Origin: Myxococcales bacterium
GTDB lineage: Bacteria; Myxococcota_A; Polyangia; Haliangiales; Haliangiaceae
DNA: 64,000 nucleotides
Assembly (NCBI GenBank): GCA_016794525.1
Contig: JAEUJY010000146.1
Location: forward strand, 1-64,000
Reading direction: 5' to 3'
Within the stretch, counting starts at the first letter, position 1. The number at the start of each line of letters is the position of its first letter. This document shows, in pieces, positions 1 to 11,350 of this stretch. A program made the translations under genes and the position numbers. Below the pieces are notes generated by a model, which was not told the origin of the DNA, did not search any database, and saw nothing but the letters and a program-made list of their open reading frames with translations.

Positions 1-1186
1 CCGGTTCGCCGCCGGCCGCCAGCGCCGCGCGCACGTCGGGAGTCCACACGCCGCGCAGCCGCGCGGCCAGCGGTTCGCAGCCGGGCGGCGTCGGCTGGCG
101 TGCCGGCCCCCACGCCTGCGTCGCCAGCACCGTCGCGGCGAGCGCGATCACCACGCCGGCGCCGGCCGCGAGCCACGGCCAGCGCGGGCGCGCCGCGGCG
201 GTGAGCGCGCGCACCAGCGCGTCGAGCGACGGCCAGCGCGCCGCTGGCGCCGCCGCCATCGCCCGGACCAGCGGCCGCAGCACCCGCCGCGGCACCGCGC
301 GGCGCGGCGTCGCGATCGCCCCCGCGGCGATCGCCGCCATCCGCGCGTCGAGCGCGGCCGGGAACGGATCGACGCCGGCCAGCGCCTCGTACAACGCCAC
401 CGCGAAGGCGAACTGGTCGGCCCGCGCGTCGACGACGCCGCCGGCGAACTGCTCCGGCGCCATGTAGCGCGGCGTGCCGACCATCGCGCCGGTCTGGGTG
501 AGGCGATCGCTGCCGCCCGACGGGTGGGTCGGGCTGGGCAGCGTCGGCGCGTGGGCGGTGTCGGCGCCACCGCCGGCGACCGTCGCGGCGTCGACCGACG
601 CCACCGCGCCGCCGGGGCTGGTCAGCCCGGCGGCGTCGCGGGCCAGCCCGAAGTCGGCGACCCGCGGCCGGCCGTCGTCGCCGAGCAGCAGGTTGTCGGG
701 CTTGATGTCGCGGTGGACCAGCCCGGCCGCGTGGGCCGCGGCCAGCCCGCGCCCCGCCGCGACGAACACGTCGAGGATCGCCCGCCACCCGCGCGGCGCC
801 GCCGCCAGCCACGCGCGCACCGAGCCGCCGGTGCACAGCTCCATCGCGACGAAGCCGGCGCCGGCGTGCTCGCCGACCTCGTAGATCGTCACGACGTTGG
901 GGTGCGCGAGGCGGGCCAGCGCGGTCGCCTCGCGCTGCACCCGCGCCAGGTCGGCGCCGCGCAGATCGAGCTTGAGCGCGACGCGTCGATCGAGCCGCCG
1001 ATCGCGCGCGCGGTAGACCACGCCCATGCCGCCGCGGCCGAGCACGCCCTCGAGCTCGAAGTGCGCGCCGATCACCACGCCGGCCGGCAACGCGACGACC
1101 TCGGGCGCCGCCACCGCGCGCGCGGCGTCGGCCAGCGAGCCCAGCTCGGCGGCGATCGAGGTGCGGAGGGCGTCGGGGTCGGCCAA
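1..1186 (-). CDS. Membrane-anchored Ser/Thr protein kinase, C-terminus cut by window edge
   Basis: Phosphorylates proteins on Ser/Thr. Reading down the minus strand one sees a short N-terminal region, the glycine loop GRGGMG near residue 50, the catalytic HRDIKPDN near 160, DFGLA near 177 and YMAPEQ near 240. About 50 residues rich in Gly/Pro/Thr separate DFG from APE, an unusually long activation segment. A hydrophobic stretch near residues 335-358 is a single membrane anchor, so the kinase faces the cytoplasm and an extracytoplasmic tail runs out of the window. The frame has no ATG; TTG at 1184-1186 is the best start, preceded by a weak GATAGG. It follows the rlmN-like gene by 45 nt on the same strand and probably shares its transcript. 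The kinase call is firm; the start is uncertain. Confidence 0.85.
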   Translation of the reverse strand, partial: MADPDALRTSIAAELGSLADAARAVAAPEVVALPAGVVIGAHFELEGVLGRGGMGVVYRARDRRLDRRVALKLDLRGADLARVQREATALARLAHPNVVTIYEVGEHAGAGFVAMELCTGGSVRAWLAAAPRGWRAILDVFVAAGRGLAAAHAAGLVHRDIKPDNLLLGDDGRPRVADFGLARDAAGLTSPGGAVASVDAATVAGGGADTAHAPTLPSPTHPSGGSDRLTQTGAMVGTPRYMAPEQFAGGVVDARADQFAFAVALYEALAGVDPFPAALDARMAAIAAGAIATPRRAVPRRVLRPLVRAMAAAPAARWPSLDALVRALTAAARPRWPWLAAGAGVVIALAATVLATQAWGPARQPTPPGCEPLAARLRGVWTPDVRAALAAGGEP

Positions 1187-1231
1187 CGGATCGAGCCTAT
1201 CGCCAAACCCGCGGCCGGCGCCTGCGATGAT

Positions 1232-2278
1232 TCACGTCCCCACGGTCGCGGCCAGCTGGCCGCACGCCGCGGCGATGTCGCTGCCGCCGGAGTAGCGGCG
1301 GTGGCTGGGCAGGCCGTGCTCGGACAGCACCGCCCGGAACCTGGCCAGCACCGCGTCGTCGGCCCGCGCGAACGGGTCGTCGGCGCCGATCGGGTTGTAG
1401 GCCAGCACCGACAGCCGCGGCCGGACGCCGGTGGCCGCCGCGAACGCCGCCGCGCGCTCGGCCAGCGCCCGCGCGTCGTCGTCGCCGTCGTTGACGCCGG
1501 CCAGCAGCGTCACCGCCCACATCGGCGCCAGCCGCGTCGCCCGCGCGTGATCGGCGGCGGCGGCCAGCACCTCGTCGAGATCGTGCGCGCGGTCGACCGG
1601 CATCAGCGACCGGCGGGTCGCCGGCCGCGCGCTGGCGATCGACACGCCCAGGCGCACGTTGGGCGCCTCGCGGGCCAGCCGGCGGATGCCGGCCGGGTTG
1701 CCCGACGTGCACACCGTGATGCCGCGGGCGTCGATGCCCTGGCCGCACGGATCGCTCAGCACCGCGATCGCCGCGAGCACGCGATCGAGGTTGGCCATCG
1801 GCTCGCCCATGCCCTGGAACACGACGCCGTGCACCCGCTGGCCGGGCGCCAGCTCGCGCCGGACCAGCCGGACCTGCTCGACGATCTCCCACGCCTCGAG
1901 GTTGCGGCGCAGCCCGAGCCGGCCGGTGGCGCAGAACGTACACGCCAGCGCGCAGCCGACCTGCGAGCTGACGCAGACGCTGACCCGCGCCGGGTGCTCG
2001 AGCGGGATGCGCACCGTCTCGACCCGCGCGCCGTCGGGCGCCTCGACCACCAGCTTGGTGAACGGATCGAGCGCCGACGCCGCGCGCTCGACGACGGTCA
2101 ACGTCGGCACGTGGCCGACCGCGCGCACCGCCTCGGCCGCGACCCGCCGCACCGCGCTCGACGCGGCGACCGGCTCGTCGCGGTGGACCATCGCCACCAG
2201 CTTGCGCGCCTCGGCCAGCGTGATCGCCGGCACGGCGGCGGCCAGCGCGGCCGGCGTCACGGCTTGCAAGGCGAGCAT
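1232..2278 (-). CDS. rlmN: RlmN/Cfr-family radical SAM rRNA adenine-C2 methyltransferase
   Basis: Expected to methylate C2 of an adenine in 23S rRNA (A2503 in E. coli) by radical SAM chemistry. The 348-residue protein has the [4Fe-4S] motif CALACTFC (Cys109, 113, 116), the upstream catalytic Cys102 in CVSSQVG, the family motif FQGMGEPMAN, and the methyl-carrying Cys339 in AACGQL near the C-terminus. The first 90 residues diverge from standard RlmN and lack its recognisable N-terminal accessory domain, so this may be a paralogue rather than the housekeeping copy. A promoter ends 6 nt before the ATG. The downstream kinase lies 45 nt away on the same strand. Family confident; exact substrate inferred. 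Confidence 0.88.
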   Translation of the reverse strand: MLALQAVTPAALAAAVPAITLAEARKLVAMVHRDEPVAASSAVRRVAAEAVRAVGHVPTLTVVERAASALDPFTKLVVEAPDGARVETVRIPLEHPARVSVCVSSQVGCALACTFCATGRLGLRRNLEAWEIVEQVRLVRRELAPGQRVHGVVFQGMGEPMANLDRVLAAIAVLSDPCGQGIDARGITVCTSGNPAGIRRLAREAPNVRLGVSIASARPATRRSLMPVDRAHDLDEVLAAAADHARATRLAPMWAVTLLAGVNDGDDDARALAERAAAFAAATGVRPRLSVLAYNPIGADDPFARADDAVLARFRAVLSEHGLPSHRRYSGGSDIAAACGQLAATVGT

Positions 2279-2284
2279 CGCCGC

Positions 2285-2313
2285 AACCTATGCGGGGCTC
2301 GCCGGCCGCGCAA
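2285..2313 (-). promoter_or_regulatory. Near-leaderless promoter of the rlmN-like gene
   Basis: On the minus strand TTGCGC (2308-2313), a 17-nt spacer and TAGGTT (2285-2290) precede the ATG by only 6 nt. Initiation about 7 nt past the -10 would fall on the start codon. Confidence 0.6.
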
Positions 2314-2363
2314 CCCCGACGTGCGGTGCCGCGGCGGCGCCGCGCCTCCTGGCGCGCTCGGCG

Positions 2364-2777
2364 TCACTTCACCGTGAACGCGACCGACCCCAGCACCGTG
2401 CCGTCGGCGGCGACCACGTCGACCGAGTACGAGCCGGCCTTGAGCTGGCGCCGCGACGCGGTGGTCCACTTGTTGCCCTTGATCTTCAGGTTGGCGGCCC
2501 ACACCTTGGCGCCGTCCTTCTTCCACACGTGCTGGACGGTGGTGTTGGCGGCGCCGGTGATGCGCGACCAGATCCACACCTTGGTGCCCGCGGTGAACTC
2601 CGAGGCGGTCCCCACCGACTCCTTGTTCTCGACGCCGGTGCCGGCCTTGACCTCGGCGGCGGCCGCGGTGGCGGCGGCGGCCGGCGGCGGTGCCGGCTGC
2701 GCGGGCTGGGCCAGCGCGACGCTGGCGGTGGCGGTGACGAGCGCGAACGCGAACAACGACGACCACAGACGCTTCAT
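2364..2777 (-). CDS. Secreted DUF2914-like protein
   Basis: A 137-residue exported protein of unknown role. Residues 1-23 are a signal peptide (Lys-Arg, hydrophobic core, ALAQ cleavage site), followed by a Pro/Ala linker to about residue 45. The rest resembles DUF2914: conserved Trp pairs, an H-x-W strand (QHVWKKDG), a WTTASRRQLKAGSYSV segment and the terminal dG-x-VLGSVAFTV strand. The start at 2777 has GGGAGAG about 10 nt upstream. A TACTGT -10 lies at 2809-2814, so this gene has a normal leader, unlike many neighbours. It is divergent from the protease at 2889. Domain assignment is from remembered family pattern. Confidence 0.75.
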   Translation of the reverse strand: MKRLWSSLFAFALVTATASVALAQPAQPAPPPAAAATAAAAEVKAGTGVENKESVGTASEFTAGTKVWIWSRITGAANTTVQHVWKKDGAKVWAANLKIKGNKWTTASRRQLKAGSYSVDVVAADGTVLGSVAFTVK

Positions 2778-2808
2778 GTGATTGCTCTCCCGGCTGCGTG
2801 AGCCTCGG

Positions 2809-2814
2809 ACAGTA
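2809..2814 (-). promoter_or_regulatory. -10 element for the DUF2914 gene
   Basis: TACTGT on the minus strand, 31 nt before the ATG, with a GGGAGAG ribosome-binding site between. This arrangement contrasts with the near-leaderless promoters elsewhere in the window. Confidence 0.45.
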
Positions 2815-2849
2815 CAACGCTCGCGTCGCCCGGGGTGTTCCGGCGGCGA

Positions 2850-2878
2850 TTGCATCGCGCCGGGCCTGGGCGTAGGGT
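2850..2878 (+). promoter_or_regulatory. Near-leaderless promoter of the Deg-like protease
   Basis: TTGCAT (2850-2855), a 17-nt spacer and TAGGGT (2873-2878) end 10 nt before the ATG at 2889. No Shine-Dalgarno sequence fits between. Confidence 0.65.
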
Positions 2879-2888
2879 CCGCGCCCTT

Positions 2889-4262
2889 ATGGCCTACCCC
2901 GAGGTCGTCCGCGTGTTCGCGACCACGCAGGACCCCGATCACGACAGCCCCTGGCAGACCCGCTCGCCGTCGTCGTCGACCGGCTCGGGCGTGGTGATCG
3001 CGGGCGGCGCGATCCTCACCGGCGCCCACGTCGTCGCCAACGCGACGTTCCTGCAGGTGCAGAAGCCGTCGCACCCCGACAAGGCGATCGCCCGGGTGCG
3101 CGCGGTGTGCCACGACGCCGACCTCGCGCTGCTCGAGGTCGTCGAGCCCGCCGACTTCCTGGCCGACGTCACGCCGGCCGAGCTCGGGGAGATGCCGCGG
3201 CTGCGCGACGAGGTGGCGGTGGTCGGCTACCCGGTCGGCGGCGAGGAGATCTCGATCACCGAGGGCGTCGTCTCGCGCATCGAGGTCCAGCGCTACAGCC
3301 ACTCGCAGCGCCACCTGCTGGCGGTCACCGTCGACGCGGCGATCAACGCCGGCAACAGCGGCGGCCCGGTGTTCGGCGGCGGCAAGGTCGTCGGCATCGC
3401 GTTCCAGAAGCTGACCGGCGTCGACAACATCGGCGAGATGGTCCCGCCGCCGGTGATCCGCACGTTCCTCGACGGCGTCGCCGCGGGGAAGCGGCCGCTG
3501 GTGCCGGCGATGGGCGTCGTCACCCAGAACCTCGAGAACCCGCTCCTGCGCAAGCAGCTCGGGCTGGCGACCGGGATCTCGGGCGTGATGGTCACGCAGA
3601 TCGAGCACGGCAGCGGCGCCGACGCGGTGCTCAAGGTCCGCGACGTGATCACCGCGGTCGACGGCATGGCGGTCGCCAACAACGGCACCGTGCTCTACGA
3701 CGGCCGCCACCGCACGCGGTTCGACGTCATGCTCGGCCGCCACTACATCGGCGACGTGGTCACGGTCGCGCTGGTGCGCGCCGGCCAGCCGCTGACCGTC
3801 GAGGTCACGCTCGGCGAGTGGCGGCCGCTGGTGCCGCGCACCCGCTACGACCAGGCGCCGCGCTACCTGGTGTTCGGCGGGCTCGTGTTCCAGGCGCTGA
3901 CCCGCGACGTGCTGGCCACCTGGGACAAGTGGTGGAACAAGGCCCCCAAGGAGTTCCTCTACTACTACTATCTGGGCGCGCGCTCGGCCGAGCGCCGCGA
4001 GGTGGTGATCCTGTCGAAGATCCTGGCCGACGAGATCAACGTCGGCTACGGCCACCTGTACAACGAGGGCGTCGCCACGGTCGACGGCGTGACGCCGCGC
4101 GACCTCGACGACTTCGCGGCCCGGCTGGCCGCCGCCGAGGGCGTCGTCGAGATCACGACCACCTCGGGCGGCGTGATCATGCTCGACACCGCCGAGGTCG
4201 CGAAGGCCCAGACCCGCATCCTCGACCGCTACCGCATCCCGCGCGACCGCCACCTGCCGTAG
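2889..4262 (+). CDS. Cytosolic Deg/HtrA-like serine protease with PDZ domains
   Basis: An S1C-family serine endopeptidase of 457 residues. The trypsin-fold triad is His47 (LTGAHVV), Asp78 (DADLALL) and Ser157 (AGNSGGP). A PDZ-like region follows around residues 215-320 and a second divergent one around 320-440, ending in a strand with TSGGVIML. There is no signal peptide or membrane segment, so it should act in the cytoplasm. The extended C-terminal half with aromatic EFLYYYYLG resembles the plant DEG9-type proteases more than periplasmic DegP; that comparison is from memory. ATG 2889 is chosen because the promoter ends 10 nt before it; upstream in-frame codons would lie inside the promoter. 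Confidence 0.85.
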   Translation: MAYPEVVRVFATTQDPDHDSPWQTRSPSSSTGSGVVIAGGAILTGAHVVANATFLQVQKPSHPDKAIARVRAVCHDADLALLEVVEPADFLADVTPAELGEMPRLRDEVAVVGYPVGGEEISITEGVVSRIEVQRYSHSQRHLLAVTVDAAINAGNSGGPVFGGGKVVGIAFQKLTGVDNIGEMVPPPVIRTFLDGVAAGKRPLVPAMGVVTQNLENPLLRKQLGLATGISGVMVTQIEHGSGADAVLKVRDVITAVDGMAVANNGTVLYDGRHRTRFDVMLGRHYIGDVVTVALVRAGQPLTVEVTLGEWRPLVPRTRYDQAPRYLVFGGLVFQALTRDVLATWDKWWNKAPKEFLYYYYLGARSAERREVVILSKILADEINVGYGHLYNEGVATVDGVTPRDLDDFAARLAAAEGVVEITTTSGGVIMLDTAEVAKAQTRILDRYRIPRDRHLP

Positions 4263-4399
4263 CGCCGTCGTCGAGGTCGCCGGGCGTCGTCCCGGCGTGG
4301 CGAACCGGCCTGCCAGGTCGTGCCCCGCGGCGCCGCCGTCGTGACGCGTCGCTTGGTCCGGACGCGTCGCCGCGCCTCGGCATGGTTGGGGTTCTCGCG

Positions 4400-4405
4400 T
4401 AGGCT
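4400..4405 (+). promoter_or_regulatory. -10 element of the ECF sigma gene
   Basis: TAGGCT ends 8 nt before the ATG at 4414, the near-leaderless pattern. No good -35 was seen at 16-18 nt. Confidence 0.45.
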
Positions 4406-4413
4406 CTCTCGTC

Positions 4414-5019
4414 ATGGACCTGCCGGCCACCCCCCGCAGCGACGCCGACGCGCGGATCCTCGCGATCCGCGACGGCGGCGATCTCGACGGCGCCACCGCG
4501 CTGGTGCTCGAGACCTACGGCGGCGAGCTGCTGGCGTTCCTGCACGCGATCGCGCGCGATCCGACGGTCGCCGACGACGCGTGGAGCGTGCTGGCGGCGG
4601 CGATCTGGCGCAGCCTGGGTGGCTTCGCCGGGCGATCGTCGCTGCGGACCTGGCTCTACGTGCTGGCGCGCCGCGCGCACCTGCGGGTGCTGCGGCGGCA
4701 GCGCCCCGACGAGGTGCCGCTGTCGCAGGCCTCGGCGGTGGGGCGGCTGGCCGCCGACCTGCGGCGCACGTCGCTGCCGCACCTGGCCCGGGTGCGCGAG
4801 CGGATGGCCGACCTGCGCGCCCAGCTCGATCCGGACGACCAGACGATCCTGATCCTGCGCGTCGATCGCGAGCTGTCCTGGCGCGAGGTCGCCGAGGTGC
4901 TGGCGGACGAGGGCGACGATCTGGATCGGCTGGCCGCGACGGTGCGCAAGCGGTTCGAGCGCATCAAGGCGCAGATCCGGGCGCTGGCGACCGCGGCGGG
5001 CCTGGTCGAGCAAGACTGA
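4414..5019 (+). CDS. ECF-type RNA polymerase sigma factor
   Basis: A 201-residue sigma-70-family regulator. Region 2 occupies about residues 30-95 (YGGELLAFLHAIARDP, then the SLRTWLYVLARRAHLRVLRR helix), and region 4 about residues 125-190 (LDPDDQTILILRVDRELSWREVAEVL, then the recognition helix ATVRKRFERIKAQI). It matches the short two-domain ECF layout. A stretch of 11 residues (DEGDDLDRLAA) interrupts the usual region-4 helix-turn-helix, which is slightly longer than normal. No anti-sigma gene is adjacent. The next genes are a lipoprotein and a kinase on the same strand, so the sigma may belong to a surface-signalling group, which is inferred from position only. Confidence 0.8.
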   Translation: MDLPATPRSDADARILAIRDGGDLDGATALVLETYGGELLAFLHAIARDPTVADDAWSVLAAAIWRSLGGFAGRSSLRTWLYVLARRAHLRVLRRQRPDEVPLSQASAVGRLAADLRRTSLPHLARVRERMADLRAQLDPDDQTILILRVDRELSWREVAEVLADEGDDLDRLAATVRKRFERIKAQIRALATAAGLVEQD

Positions 5020-5150
5020 GTCGCTGGGGCTCGGCGGCGCGAGGCCCCCGACGCCGGCGGTGCTCGACCGAACCAGCGCGCGCGCTGCGCGGTGGGGCGC
5101 GAGATCGCGCGCCGGCGTCACATCGGGAGCGGGGCCGGGCACCACCGGGC

Positions 5151-6125
5151 ATGCGGTACGGTCCCTTCGCTCTCCTCGCGCTCTCCTTCACGATCGCCGC
5201 CTGCGGCGCGGTCACGCCGGCCAGCCCCGACGGCGCCGGGCCACCCGGCCGCGGCCACGTCGCGTTCGGCGACGGCACGGCGGTGTTCCGGATCGCGGCC
5301 TCGCCGGGCGCGACGCCCGAGGACGTCTCGGCGCTGGTCGGCGCCGGCGGCGGCGCGCCCGAGCGGCGGCTCAACCTGTCGCCGGGTGGCACCACCTACG
5401 TCTTCGAGACCGGCGATCTGGGTTGCGCCACCGGCACCTGCGTCGCCGTGGCGCCGGTCGCCGATCCGGCCGCGGCCGCGCTGATCGCACCGGGCGGCGC
5501 CCCGGTCGATGGCGCCGAGGGGCGCTCGGCGGTCGACGACGCGGGGACGCTGGTGGTGTTCGCCGCCAGCGGCGGTCCGCACGACCGCGATCTGTTCGTG
5601 ACCCGGCGCGCGGGGAGCGGGTGGGGCGCGCCGCTGCTGATCACCGCGGCGTCCCCGCACGCCTGGAACGACACGCCGAGCCTGTCGGCCGACGCGTCGC
5701 ACCTGGTGTTCGACTGCGGGCCAACCGCGAACGCCGGCGCCGGCGGCAGCATCTGCGAGGTCGGCGTCGACGGGAGCGAGCTGGCGGTGGTGGTCGGCCC
5801 CGCCGACGCGCCGGCCGCGATCGCCAGCGCCGGGCCGGTCCACCACGCCGCCTACGCCGGCGACGAGCTGGTGTTCGAGGCCGACTGGGACGGCGAGCGC
5901 GTGTGGCGGCTGGGGGCGGGGGGGCCGCGCCCGGTCGGCGCGGTCGACAACGACAACAGCCCGTGCGCGCTGGCCGACGGCCGCGTCGCCAGCCTGTACC
6001 TGGGCCGGCCCGGCAACACCGACGGCTGGCACGAGCTCAAGCTGATGGCCGCCGACGGGCGCGAGCTGGCGATGCTGGTCGTCGGCCGCGATCTCGTCGA
6101 CGAAGGGCTCGGCTGCGGCGGCTGA
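5151..6125 (+). CDS. Lipoprotein with WD40/TolB-like propeller repeats
   Basis: A 324-residue lipoprotein. The signal peptide ends in TIAAC with the lipid-modified Cys at residue 18. The body carries repeated strands of the PD40/TolB type (GRSAVDDAGTLVVFAAS, TPSLSADASHLVFDC, HHAAYAGDELVFEA), which suggests a beta-propeller that binds a partner or envelope ligand. The ATG at 5151 starts directly at the signal peptide. It ends 49 nt before the probable start of the kinase at 6175, whose own C-terminal domain is the same kind of propeller; the two may act together, which is inferred. Confidence 0.75.
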   Translation: MRYGPFALLALSFTIAACGAVTPASPDGAGPPGRGHVAFGDGTAVFRIAASPGATPEDVSALVGAGGGAPERRLNLSPGGTTYVFETGDLGCATGTCVAVAPVADPAAAALIAPGGAPVDGAEGRSAVDDAGTLVVFAASGGPHDRDLFVTRRAGSGWGAPLLITAASPHAWNDTPSLSADASHLVFDCGPTANAGAGGSICEVGVDGSELAVVVGPADAPAAIASAGPVHHAAYAGDELVFEADWDGERVWRLGAGGPRPVGAVDNDNSPCALADGRVASLYLGRPGNTDGWHELKLMAADGRELAMLVVGRDLVDEGLGCGG

Positions 6126-6135
6126 CGTGGCGCGC

Positions 6136-6165
6136 TTGCTCGCCGCGCGCGGCGTCGGCTACTGT
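6136..6165 (+). promoter_or_regulatory. Promoter of the kinase-propeller gene
   Basis: TTGCTC (6136-6141), an 18-nt spacer and TACTGT (6160-6165) lie 9 nt before ATG 6175. This supports ATG 6175 over the upstream GTG 6127, which would lie upstream of the promoter. Confidence 0.55.
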
Positions 6166-6174
6166 GCCGCGCTG

Positions 6175-8886
<2,712 letters not shown>

Positions 8887-8938
8887 TCGCGGCGGCGCGC
8901 CGCGGTCGCGGCCGGCGCCCATGGTAAGAGACGGCACC

Positions 8939-10392
8939 ATGACTGCGTCGTCTCGCCCGGTCCGGGTCCGGATCGCACCGTCGCCGACCGGCGATCCCCA
9001 CGTCGGCACCGCGTACATCGCGCTCTTCAACTACGTCTTCGCCAAGCAGCAGGGCGGCAAGTTCATCCTGCGCATCGAGGACACCGATCAGTCGCGGGCC
9101 CGCGCCGACAGCGAGCAGATGATCTTCGACGCGCTGCGCTGGGTCGGGCTGTCGTGGGACGAGGGCCCCGACGTCGGCGGGCCGTTCGGCCCGTACCGGC
9201 AGAGCGAGCGCAAGGCGATCTACGCCGAGCACGCGCAGCTGCTGATCGAGCGCGGCAAGGCCTACCGCTGCTTCTGCACCGGCGAGCGGCTGGCCGAGGT
9301 GCGCGCCGCCAAGATCGCGGCCAAGGACAGCTTCCTCGGCTACGACCGCCACTGCCGGGCGGTCGAGCGCGCCGAGTCCGACGCCCGGGCCGCCGCCGGC
9401 GAGGCCCACGTCGTCCGGCTGATCGTCCCCGACGGCCAGGTCGTCGTGCGCGATCGGCTGCGCGGCGAGGTCACGTTCGATCTGGCGCAGATCGACGACC
9501 AGGTGCTGCTCAAGAGCGACGGCATGCCGACCTACCACCTGGCCAACGTCGTCGACGATCACCTGATGGAGATCACCCACGTGATCCGCGCCGAGGAGTG
9601 GATCTCGTCGACGCCCAAGCACGTGCTCCTGTACCAGGCGTTCGGCTGGGACGAGCCGGCGTGGCACCACATGCCGCTGCTGCGCAACAACGACAAGTCG
9701 AAGATCTCGAAGCGCAAGAACCCGGTCTCGATCAACTACTACCGCGACGCCGGCATCCTGCCGCACGCGCTGCTGAACTTCCTCGGGCTGATGGGCTGGT
9801 CGTTCGGCGACGACCGCGAGAAGTTCACGCTGGCCGAGATGGTCGACGCCTTCACCTGGGATCGCATCTCGCTCGGCGGCCCGGTGTTCGCGCTCGACAA
9901 GCTGACCTGGCTCAACGAGAAGTACATCCACGAGCTGTCCAACGAGCAGCTGGCCGACGCGCTGATCGCCTGGCGGCTGCGCAAGGACTACCTGGCGCAG
10001 CTGGTGCCGCTGGTGCGCCAGCGGATCAAGCGCCTCGACGACTTCGTCCCGGCGACGACCTACTTCTTCGCCGGCGATCTCGACTACGCCGACGTCGCCG
10101 CCGAGCTGGCGGTCCCCGACGTGGCGCCGGCCGACGTCGCCAAGGGCCTGCTCGGCTACGTCGATCGCATCGAGGCCCGCGAGGGCTGGGACCACGCCGG
10201 CCTCGAGGCCGAGGCCCGGGCGTGGTGCGAGGCGCTGGGCTGGAAGGCCAAGCACGCGTTCATGCTGCTGCGCCTGGTGGTGACCGGCCGCAAGGCGTCG
10301 CCGCCGCTGTTCGAGACGATGGCGGTGCTGGGCAAGGAGCTGACCCGGCGGCGGCTGCGCCAGGCCGCGGAGCTGATCGGCAAGCGCGCCTG

Positions 10393-10393
<1 letters not shown>
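8939..10393 (+). CDS. gltX: Glutamyl-tRNA synthetase
   Basis: Charges tRNA with glutamate for translation. The 484-residue class I synthetase has the HIGH-type motif [13 protein letters not shown] near residues 13-25, IEDTD near 45, the CFC zinc-region remnant near residue 106, and the KMSKS-type loop KSKISKRK near 260. The C-terminal half is the helical anticodon-binding domain ([28 protein letters not shown]). Start chosen at ATG 8939; an in-frame ATG at 8921 would add only six residues, and AAGAGACGG would then serve as ribosome-binding sequence for 8939. The stop overlaps the next ATG by one base. Whether it also charges tRNA-Gln cannot be told from this sequence. Confidence 0.95.
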
Positions 10394-11286
<893 letters not shown>

Positions 11287-11350
11287 CGCGCCGCGGCGCG
11301 CCGCCCGCCGGTTCCCGGGCGGCGCCGCCCATGCGACCATCGCCGCGATC

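Noticed and set aside
524-2377. Very long plus-strand open frame over the kinase and rlmN genes
   Set aside because: It is Arg/Gly/Ala-rich with no domain, and lies antisense to two well-supported genes; an effect of high GC.
6127-6174. GTG 6127 as start of the kinase-propeller protein
   Set aside because: A TTGCTC-18-TACTGT promoter lies between it and ATG 6175, and the extra 16 residues have no kinase-family character.
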